The notes under the pieces were generated by a model. The model did no database searches, had not been told where the DNA came from, and saw nothing but the letters and a program-made list of their open reading frames with translations. This document shows, piece by piece, positions 14,335-20,007 of a stretch of 20,007 nucleotides of DNA; position 1 is the first letter of the stretch; every line of letters starts with the position of its first letter. The stretch covers positions 1-20,007 of the forward strand of contig JAICUZ010000016.1 of NCBI GenBank assembly GCA_025935595.1, given 5' to 3'. A program made the translations under genes and the position numbers. The stretch comes from Burkholderiales bacterium. Its GTDB lineage: Bacteria > Actinomycetota > Thermoleophilia > Gaiellales > Gaiellaceae.

Positions 14335-16417
14335 CCTGCGCCGACAGCTGACGCTGGTCGAACTGGGATGGCTGGAACGTCCCGGCTGCGGAGAGGTCGA
14401 TGCGGTACGGCGCGCGGGCCGGGATGCGAACCGTCTTCGTCTCGCACGGGCTCGAGTGGAGCAGTACGTGCCGGACCGCGAGCGCGCGCTGCGCGACCGG
14501 CTGACCGTCCGCGTCGATCGCGAGGGACGACAGCCTGATCGTGATCCGCGACGGCGCGAAGTCGCCGCACGCGGCGCCGCGGGAGAGTTGAACGACGGCG
14601 ACGCCGGGCCTCGTCCCCGCCGACGTGAAGCGGTAGTAGAACGCCGACGTCGACATCCAATTGGCGTCGGTGCTGAGGCCGCCGTACGCGTCCGCGAGAC
14701 GGATCGGGTGCGGCACGCGGTAGAGGCGCAGGCCGCCCACCGGCGCCGTCTTCGTGCCGACCGGCTCGATCCCAGGCTGGGCGACGATCCAGTCGACGGG
14801 AAGCTGCGGATCGACGGCGCCGGTCGTGTCCAGGAAGTTCGGCGTGCGGACCGCGCCGGGGCCCGGCGCGGAGGCATCCGTCGACCACACCTCCGTGATC
14901 GACTGGTTCCAGAACTCGAGCGACCAGAACGCGTTCGACCCCGCCATCGACTGCCCGAAGTAGATGGCGGGTGAGCGGCCGGTCGCGTTGTCGATCCAGT
15001 CCGGCGGCGTCGGGAGGATGCCACGCTGCGCGTCGGAGAACTGGCTCGACGCCGACGAGGCGGCGATCTCACCCCACAGGTTCCATCCGATCGCTGCGAC
15101 CGCGAGGAGGACGCCTGCCGGAACCGCCGCGCGGTTCGCGAGCCGGTGTCTACGCGCGAGCTCTCGCAGCAGGAGCACGACGACGGTGCCGGCGAGGATC
15201 CCGAAGAGCAGGCGTCTCGCGTCCGTCGTCGTGAAGTAGATCTTCTGGTTCAGCCATTGCAGCACCGACAGGCCGGGCGCATCCGAGTAGAAGTGCTCGT
15301 TGTTGTGATACGGCGTCGTGTCGAGCAGGTACCAGCACGCCGCGGTTGCGAGAGCGAGGGGCATGAGCCGCGTTCGTGCAGTCACGGCCCAGCGGGCGAC
15401 GACTGCGAACGCGATCGGGGCGAGGTAGATGAGGTTTCGCTCCTCGACCCGGATCGCGAAGTTCGTGGAGAGGTAGGACGCCTTCACGGCCGTGTAGCCA
15501 CAAAACGCGATCGCCGCGCCGGCGAGCATCCCCCAGAGCGCCCGGTCCTCCCGCGTGCCGAAGCGATCGCCGAGTAGCCAGGCGACCGTGACGACGACAG
15601 GGAGGATCCCGATGCCGATCGTGAACGCCCCGATCGCCCACAGCCCGTAGGTGAACAGGCGATGGTGGAAGTGCGTGCCAACCTGCCACGAGGTGGAATG
15701 GTGATTGCCCAACGCACCGAGCGCGATCGCGGCCCCGACCAGCAGGATGACCGCGCCGACGCGTTCACGCAGGTTCCAGCCCTTGATCGTTGCGCGGCCG
15801 CGCGCGCTCGTCACAGCCATGACTGCGACACCGACGGTCGCCGTGAGGACGAGGACGGCGAGCTCGCCTCTGATCGCCGGCGCGACTGCAAGCCCGGCGA
15901 GCGCCGTCACGACGGTCCCGCGGCCGGGGCGGAGCAGGGCGCGCGCGACCAGCCAGAGCACGAGCGTCGACCAGGGATAGGCAAGCGTCTCGGGGATCAG
16001 GAGCCCGACGTAGACGACCGACGGGATGGCCGCAGTGGCGATGCCGCACGCGATCGCCGGCAGTCGCGGCACGAACAGCCGGGCGAGCGCGTACCCCGGG
16101 AACAGCGACGCGGTCATCACGATCGCGTTCACGTACTTGGCGGCCGCGTATCCGCTCGAGGTGTCGCCCGCCCACCAGGCAGGCGCGATCACATAGGCGT
16201 ACAGCGAGTCGAAGGGGACGCGCTGGCCGCGAAGCTGCTCCACGCCGTGGTGGGCGATCGCGCGCGACTCCTCCGCCCACTGAAGCTCGTCGGTGAACAG
16301 CCATGGTGTCGAGTGCTTCGTCGTCTGCCACGCGTAGAGGATGAGCAGCAGCAGGTAGGCGAGCAGCAACGGATAGGCCGCGACCAGCCGGTCGAGGCGC
16401 GACGTGCCCTGTGTCAC
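14300..16417 (-). CDS. GT-C-type membrane glycosyltransferase-like protein, paralogue of the 8417-10504 product
   Basis: A 705-residue polytopic protein, about 11-12 membrane segments in residues 12-450, then a soluble C-terminal domain of about 250 residues predicted outside the membrane. D43-E44 in LFTDELQWAEES lies in the first outer loop, as in GT39/ArnT-like enzymes. YAAAKYVNAIVMTASLFPGYALAR (90-113), IPSVVYVGLLIPETLAYP and IRVEERNLIYLAPI (322-335) line up with the product at 8417-10504. It probably transfers a sugar from a polyprenyl-phosphate donor to the exported glycan. The GTG at 16417 is chosen because it overlaps the stop of the WecA fusion gene (GTGA); an upstream start would add 26 arginine/proline-rich residues antisense to nothing conserved. 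The tail overlaps the GT2 gene by 35 bases. Confidence 0.85.
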   Translation of the reverse strand: MTQGTSRLDRLVAAYPLLLAYLLLLILYAWQTTKHSTPWLFTDELQWAEESRAIAHHGVEQLRGQRVPFDSLYAYVIAPAWWAGDTSSGYAAAKYVNAIVMTASLFPGYALARLFVPRLPAIACGIATAAIPSVVYVGLLIPETLAYPWSTLVLWLVARALLRPGRGTVVTALAGLAVAPAIRGELAVLVLTATVGVAVMAVTSARGRATIKGWNLRERVGAVILLVGAAIALGALGNHHSTSWQVGTHFHHRLFTYGLWAIGAFTIGIGILPVVVTVAWLLGDRFGTREDRALWGMLAGAAIAFCGYTAVKASYLSTNFAIRVEERNLIYLAPIAFAVVARWAVTARTRLMPLALATAACWYLLDTTPYHNNEHFYSDAPGLSVLQWLNQKIYFTTTDARRLLFGILAGTVVVLLLRELARRHRLANRAAVPAGVLLAVAAIGWNLWGEIAASSASSQFSDAQRGILPTPPDWIDNATGRSPAIYFGQSMAGSNAFWSLEFWNQSITEVWSTDASAPGPGAVRTPNFLDTTGAVDPQLPVDWIVAQPGIEPVGTKTAPVGGLRLYRVPHPIRLADAYGGLSTDANWMSTSAFYYRFTSAGTRPGVAVVQLSRGAACGDFAPSRITIRLSSLAIDADGQPVAQRALAVRHVLLHSSPCETKTVRIPARAPYRIDLSAAGTFQPSQFDQRQLSAQVTFAFEPGKQR

Positions 16418-18198
16418 GAGGGAGTGAGGATCACATGCGGGTCGAGGTCCACGTCGCGGCGCACGAACCGGCAATCGGTCTCGCGGCGGGCGCACGCCGT
16501 CACGACGGGGTGCAGACGTTCGTGCGGCGCGTTCGGGATCGTGACGAATACGACGTCCGGGTGCGAGCGCTCGAGCGCCCGATCGATGGTCGCGAGCGAC
16601 GCGATCACCTTGGTGCCGTTGATCCGGCGGCCGCGGAGCCCGGGTGCGTCGTCGACGAACCCCACCACCCGTTCGCCCGGCGTCTCGCGGAGCTCACGGA
16701 GGAGGCTCCGCCCGGTCCTCCCAGCACCGACGATCAGCACACGCCGGACGCGGTGACCGCGGGCGATCTCCACGAGAAGCACGATCGCGCGTTCGGCGAA
16801 GCGCGCTGCAACGATTGCGACCGTGCAGACGAGCACGTCGATCACGAACACGCTGCGCGAGAAGTCGCCGGGTGGGCCCTGCGTGATCGCGATGACACCC
16901 ACGGCCGCCACCTCCGACACGACCACTGCCGCGCTCGCTCGAAGCGCGTCGCGCGCGCTCGCATAGCGCCACACGCCGGCATACATGCCGAACGCGAGCA
17001 GTGCGATGTACCTGGAGAGGAGAAGCACCGGCAGTGTCAGTAGGAAGTAGTGCCGCTGATTGGGTGTGCCGACTCCGTTGAAGCGCAAGAGGTACGCGGC
17101 GAGGAACGACGCCGAGACGAGCGCGCCGTCGACGACGACCTCCGCCAACCGGCGCGTATAGATCAGCGAGCGCCGCGGCGCGCCCTGGCGGCCGAGGTCG
17201 GCGAGGAAGCTCCCGAACTGAACGAGCAGCGCGAAGCTGACGAGGACGCCGATCGTCGCCACCCGTCCGTTTCCGAACGCCTCGTACGCGAGGCTCGTCG
17301 CGCCGAGCGCGGTCGACACGAGCGCGAGCAGGACGACGGCACCGGTCTCCGAGACGCCGAGCGAGACGAGCCGGTGTGAGCTGTGGTCGCGCCCACCCTG
17401 CGAGACGGGACGGCCCTCGAGCAGGCGGACGACGGTGACGAGTGTCGTGTCGAGGATCGGGACCGCGAGGACGAGCATCGGCAACACGAGGGTGGCGACC
17501 GTCGACGACGCGACCGTATAGCTCGAGGCAAGGCCCAGCGAGGCGAGGGTGAAGCCGATCACCTGCGAGCCGCTGTCGCCCATCCAGACGAGGGCGCGCT
17601 TGCCCGGGCGGAGGTTGAACGGAAGGAACCCGAGGAGGCCGGCGGCGAGCGCGACGGCCAGCACGAGCACGAGTCTCGGCTCATGTTGGAGCCACGCGTC
17701 GCAGGCGAAGAACGCGGCCGCGATCACGGCCAGGCTCCCCGCGAGGCCGTCCATGTTGTCGAGGAGGTTGAAGGCGTTCGTCATCCCGACCACCCAGACG
17801 ACGCCGAGCGGGATCGCGATCCAGGGCGAGGAGACGATCTCGACGCGCGTTCCCGTCGCGAGGACGGTCGCGGCGGCGCCGAGCTGGGCTGCGAGCTTGG
17901 CGGCCGGCGGAAGTGACCGCAGGTCGTCGATCAGCCCGGCGAGGAAGAGGAGCGACGCGCCCGCGAAGAGGCCGCCCAGCTGCGTGGTGTAGGTGAGCGG
18001 GCCGGCAGCGACGGTCGCCCAGAGCCCGATTGCAAGGCCTGTATAGATGCCGATGCCGCCGACGAGGGGCGTTGCGGACGCGCGCCAGCGGGTCGCGTCC
18101 GGGGCCGAGCCGAGCCGCCGCGCGACCGGCGAGTGGAGGAGCGACCAGACGGCGATCGCCGCGGCGGGGAAGCCCACGAGGGCAATGGGCGTGGTCAC
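16414..18198 (-). CDS. WecA/TagO-type phosphoglycosyltransferase fused to a FlaA1/CapD-type N-terminal half
   Basis: The N-terminal part (residues 1 to about 330) is a polytopic polyprenyl-phosphate sugar-1-phosphate transferase of the MraY/WecA family, which starts lipid-linked glycan synthesis. Its motifs are IDD (90-92), NAFNLLDNMDGLAG (141-154), MGDSGS (206-211) and GGRDHSSHR (268-276). The C-terminal part (about 345-594) matches the N-terminal half of FlaA1/CapD/WbpM proteins: four membrane segments with AYLLRFNG (368-375) and FGMYAGVWRYAS (403-413), then a Rossmann fold with RVLIVGAGRTGRSLL (486-500, GxGxxG) and VVGFVDDAPGLRGRRING (511-528). The SDR dehydratase domain with its YxxxK site is absent; the protein ends about 65 residues after the Rossmann motifs. 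The GTG lies 8 bases after a TACCCT box. The first half should be active; the role of the second half is unknown. Confidence 0.9.
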   Translation of the reverse strand: MTTPIALVGFPAAAIAVWSLLHSPVARRLGSAPDATRWRASATPLVGGIGIYTGLAIGLWATVAAGPLTYTTQLGGLFAGASLLFLAGLIDDLRSLPPAAKLAAQLGAAATVLATGTRVEIVSSPWIAIPLGVVWVVGMTNAFNLLDNMDGLAGSLAVIAAAFFACDAWLQHEPRLVLVLAVALAAGLLGFLPFNLRPGKRALVWMGDSGSQVIGFTLASLGLASSYTVASSTVATLVLPMLVLAVPILDTTLVTVVRLLEGRPVSQGGRDHSSHRLVSLGVSETGAVVLLALVSTALGATSLAYEAFGNGRVATIGVLVSFALLVQFGSFLADLGRQGAPRRSLIYTRRLAEVVVDGALVSASFLAAYLLRFNGVGTPNQRHYFLLTLPVLLLSRYIALLAFGMYAGVWRYASARDALRASAAVVVSEVAAVGVIAITQGPPGDFSRSVFVIDVLVCTVAIVAARFAERAIVLLVEIARGHRVRRVLIVGAGRTGRSLLRELRETPGERVVGFVDDAPGLRGRRINGTKVIASLATIDRALERSHPDVVFVTIPNAPHERLHPVVTACARRETDCRFVRRDVDLDPHVILTPS

Positions 18199-18212
18199 GG
18201 GCGTCGAGGGTA
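18199..18212 (-). promoter_or_regulatory. Leaderless -10 box for the WecA fusion gene
   Basis: On the minus strand TACCCT (18207-18212) lies 8 bases before the GTG at 18198, the spacing seen at 5810, 5886, 19828 and 19869. It would give the WecA fusion and the following GT-C gene their own transcript inside the 85-base gap. No clear -35 and no terminator hairpin with a T-run was found in the gap 18199-18283. Confidence 0.45.
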
Positions 18213-18283
18213 ACGAGGTGGTGTTAGGCCCGTGTGTAGCACCTGAACTGATTGCATCACGGCCGCCGGTCGGCGAGTCGGGC

Positions 18284-19828
18284 TCAGCGCCAGCGCCCGA
18301 GCGGCGAGACGGCGCACGGCGGCTGCGTCCGGGAGGGCTGCCGCGGCGTGTAGACGTACAGGCTGTTTGCGAGGAGCGTCCGCTCGAGCCGGTAGTGCGA
18401 CCGCATCGAGGTCGCGAGCGCCGTCCCGAAGTCGAGCGTCTGGAACCACCCGAAGTTCGAGAGCGGAACGGTCAGGACGATTGCCGAGAAGGCGCCGGTC
18501 TCGACGCGCCGCTGGAGCCGCCGAAGTGCCTCCGGATCCTCGGTCTGGAGCCGGTGCGTGATGAACGCATCGAGGACCACGGGCTGCTGACCCGCGAGGA
18601 TCGGGATCGACGCGTCCTCGTAGAGCGTGCACGTCCCATCGGCGACGAGGCGCGGGGTCGGGTCGGTCGAGTACCTGGCCTCTCGTCGTCCACGAAGGTC
18701 GTGCGACACGGCGGCGCGCACGTCGGGCACGAGCGTGTACCGCGCTGCGGCCACTGCGGCGACGAACATCATTGCCAGCACCCCGATCTGCACGACCGAC
18801 TTCCGGTTGACGCCGCCGCTGCTGCGCCACAGGCCCGCGACGGTGAGCCCGCTGAGGATCTCCAGGTCGATCAGGTGGTTCTCGTAGGCTCCGAAGTCGC
18901 GCATCACGACGACGAGGATGGGAACGCTGAAGACGAGACCGAGCTCATAGGGGCCGATCCGTCTCGCAGCCGCGGCGACGGCGAGCGCGACCAGCGCGAG
19001 CAGCAGGAAGAGCGGCAGCGATCGCTCGTTGCGGAGCCCAAGCTGGTAGATGCGGTGGAAGCTCTCCGCGAACGACGAGTGCCCGCTGCCTGCAAAGGTG
19101 AACTCGCGCAGCTGCTGAAACAGCCGGCCGCCGCTCAGGCTCTCGACGATCCCCAGCACGAGCGCCGCCGCGGCGAGAAGCGCGCTCCAGAAACCGGCTA
19201 GGCGTCGCGGCTGCCGCAGGAGCACGACCGTGATCGCCGCAGGTCCCCACAACGAGGTCACCTTGGTCGCAAGCGCGAGGCCGCACATTGCTCCCGCCGT
19301 GATCGTGCTCCGCGATCGTCCCTCCCGCGCGACCAACGCGACGGCCCCGAGCTGCAATGCCGTCGCGAGCGCGTCCCAGCGGAAGCCGAGGACGGTCGAC
19401 GAAGCTGCGGAGCTCGTCAGGATCGTCGCGATGATCGCGGCCGCCACCGTGCGGGGTGCGCCCTGCCGCCGCGCGGCAAAGAAGACGATCGCGTACAGCG
19501 CGATGTTGACCGCGTAGATCAAGATCTTGGCCGACACGAGGTACTCGCCCGAGACCGTCCGGCCGCCGAGCGCGAGCAGAACCGGCAGCGGCATGTAGCG
19601 CGTCCCTCCGTAGAACCCGTGGGAGAAGACGGCCGGGTACCAGGTGCCGCTGTGACCTGCCGCGGTGAGTCCCATCCAGACACCGGACGCCGCGCTCACG
19701 CCGTAGCGGTCGCTCACGTGGACGGCGCCGAGGAGAACCACCGCGCCGACGGTGACGGCTGACCAAACGGCGAGAGCCAAGGTCGTGAGGCGCGAGAGAC
19801 GACCGCTCACCGTTGTGCCGGGCACCAC
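18284..19828 (-). CDS. Polytopic membrane protein, GT-C-like, with C-terminal extracytoplasmic domain
   Basis: A 514-residue protein with about 9-11 membrane segments up to residue 350 and a soluble C-terminal region. It begins with a short polar lead, then LTTLALAVWSAVTVGAVVLLG. Marks are FYGGTRYMPLPVLLALGG (72-89), GFRWDALATALQLGAVAL (148-165) and a tail with TLYEDASIPILAGQQPVVLDAF, a type of sequence I associate with the C-terminal part of some actinobacterial GT39/GT87-like membrane proteins. The clear Asp-Glu pair of the other two GT-C-type proteins in this window is not seen in its first outer loop, so catalytic activity is less sure. It could instead be a non-enzymatic membrane protein of glycan export. 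GTG 19828 is 8 bases from a TACGAT box; the adjacent GTG at 19825 is an alternative. Confidence 0.78.
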   Translation of the reverse strand: MVPGTTVSGRLSRLTTLALAVWSAVTVGAVVLLGAVHVSDRYGVSAASGVWMGLTAAGHSGTWYPAVFSHGFYGGTRYMPLPVLLALGGRTVSGEYLVSAKILIYAVNIALYAIVFFAARRQGAPRTVAAAIIATILTSSAASSTVLGFRWDALATALQLGAVALVAREGRSRSTITAGAMCGLALATKVTSLWGPAAITVVLLRQPRRLAGFWSALLAAAALVLGIVESLSGGRLFQQLREFTFAGSGHSSFAESFHRIYQLGLRNERSLPLFLLLALVALAVAAAARRIGPYELGLVFSVPILVVVMRDFGAYENHLIDLEILSGLTVAGLWRSSGGVNRKSVVQIGVLAMMFVAAVAAARYTLVPDVRAAVSHDLRGRREARYSTDPTPRLVADGTCTLYEDASIPILAGQQPVVLDAFITHRLQTEDPEALRRLQRRVETGAFSAIVLTVPLSNFGWFQTLDFGTALATSMRSHYRLERTLLANSLYVYTPRQPSRTQPPCAVSPLGRWR

Positions 19829-19842
19829 AGCAGGCGATCGTA
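19829..19842 (-). promoter_or_regulatory. Leaderless promoter -10 for the leftward membrane gene
   Basis: On the minus strand GAGTACGATCGCC lies before the GTG at 19828, with TACGAT at 19837-19842 and 8 bases to the start codon. These 13 bases are identical to those before the gene starting at 5810. Confidence 0.55.
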
Positions 19843-19845
19843 CTC
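19833..19845. repeat. 13-bp block identical to 5814-5826
   Basis: GGCGATCGTACTC occurs here and at 5814-5826, each time in a divergent gap and each time containing the minus-strand TACGAT box at 7-8 bases from a GTG start. The match reaches beyond the -10 hexamer on both sides. Confidence 0.7.
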
Positions 19846-19853
19846 AGCGGCTC

Positions 19854-19868
19854 TAGACTGGTCGATCC
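19854..19868 (+). promoter_or_regulatory. Leaderless promoter -10 for the ABC permease
   Basis: TAGACT (19854-19859), preceded by TC, is followed by 9 bases and the ATG at 19869. The box is identical to that at 5872-5877. The whole 40-base gap therefore holds two back-to-back -10 boxes. Confidence 0.5.
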
Positions 19869-20007
19869 ATGACGGTGTACGCCGACCTCGTTCGCTACCG
19901 CGAGCTGTTCTCGAACCTCTTCCGCCGCGACTTCCAGGCGAAGTACAAGGGATCGCTGCTCGGTGTCCTGTGGTCGCTCCTCAACCCGCTGATCCTGCTC
20001 GGCGTCT
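19869..20007 (+). CDS. ABC-2 type polysaccharide export permease, N-terminus only (Wzm/TagG-like)
   Basis: The frame opens at ATG 19869 and runs off the window after 46 codons. The visible product MTVYADLVRYRELFSNLFRR, then DFQAKYKGSLLGVLWSLLNP and LILLGV, is the hallmark start of the permease of polysaccharide and teichoic-acid ABC exporters: an amphipathic RDFQAKYKGSLLG stretch followed by the first membrane segment with WSLLNPL. It would pair with an ATP-binding subunit, expected just downstream but not in the window, to export a finished lipid-linked glycan. The start is supported by the TAGACT box 9 bases upstream. Family call is firm despite the truncation. Confidence 0.9.
   Translation, partial: MTVYADLVRYRELFSNLFRRDFQAKYKGSLLGVLWSLLNPLILLGV

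Noticed and set aside
18213..18283. Possible terminator in the gap between the membrane gene and the WecA fusion
   Set aside because: Only a short GCCG/CGGC pairing near 18262-18274 is seen, with no T-run; not enough for a call.
1..20007. tRNA, rRNA, CRISPR, insertion sequence or riboswitch
   Set aside because: No tRNA-like cloverleaf, spaced direct repeats, transposase motif or leader long enough for a riboswitch was seen; coding density leaves little space.

Overview
The window is very GC-rich, strongly GC-biased at third codon positions, and almost solid coding sequence. It is a cell-surface polysaccharide (exopolysaccharide or O-antigen-like) locus. Frequent GTG starts, many 4-base ATGA/GTGA gene overlaps, apparently leaderless promoters with a TAnnnT -10 box, and the style of the proteins suggest a high-GC Actinomycetota, plausibly class Thermoleophilia (Gaiellales/Solirubrobacterales). 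That assignment is inference; there is no marker gene in the window.

Layout. 1-541 (-): a membrane protein of unknown function, cut by the left edge. 507-1208 (+): a class I methyltransferase. 1211-2200 (-): a GT2 glycosyltransferase. 2222-4773 (+): a Wzx-like flippase overlapped by a GT4 glycosyltransferase. 4746-5810 (-): another GT4. 5886-14334 (+): a nine-gene operon made of a small helical protein, two GT4 enzymes, a GT-C-type membrane protein, three related GT4 enzymes in tandem and a GT2, with almost every junction overlapping. 19828-14300 (-): a three-gene block of a polytopic membrane protein, a WecA-type phosphoglycosyltransferase fused to a FlaA1/CapD-type N-terminal half, and a second GT-C-type membrane protein paralogous to the one in the plus operon. 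19869 onward (+): the start of an ABC-2 polysaccharide export permease, cut by the right edge.

How the genes fit together (inferred from families). The WecA-type domain would load the first sugar phosphate on polyprenyl phosphate at the inner membrane face. The GT4 and GT2 enzymes would extend the chain in the cytoplasm. The flippase and/or the ABC transporter would move it across the membrane. The GT-C-type proteins would add sugars from polyprenyl-phosphate donors on the outside, and the methyltransferase could modify a sugar or chain end. No Wzy polymerase, chain-length regulator or ABC ATPase is seen here.

The most notable points are: (i) the WecA plus FlaA1-N fusion, which carries a Rossmann domain but no dehydratase domain; (ii) a repeated bidirectional promoter design at 5811-5885 and 19829-19868 sharing an identical 13-bp block; (iii) a perfect 14-bp palindrome between the two promoters at 5836-5849; (iv) a stand-alone 104-residue helical protein opening the long operon. 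No RNA genes, mobile elements, CRISPR arrays or clear intrinsic terminators were seen, and no stretch over 100 bases lacks a gene.
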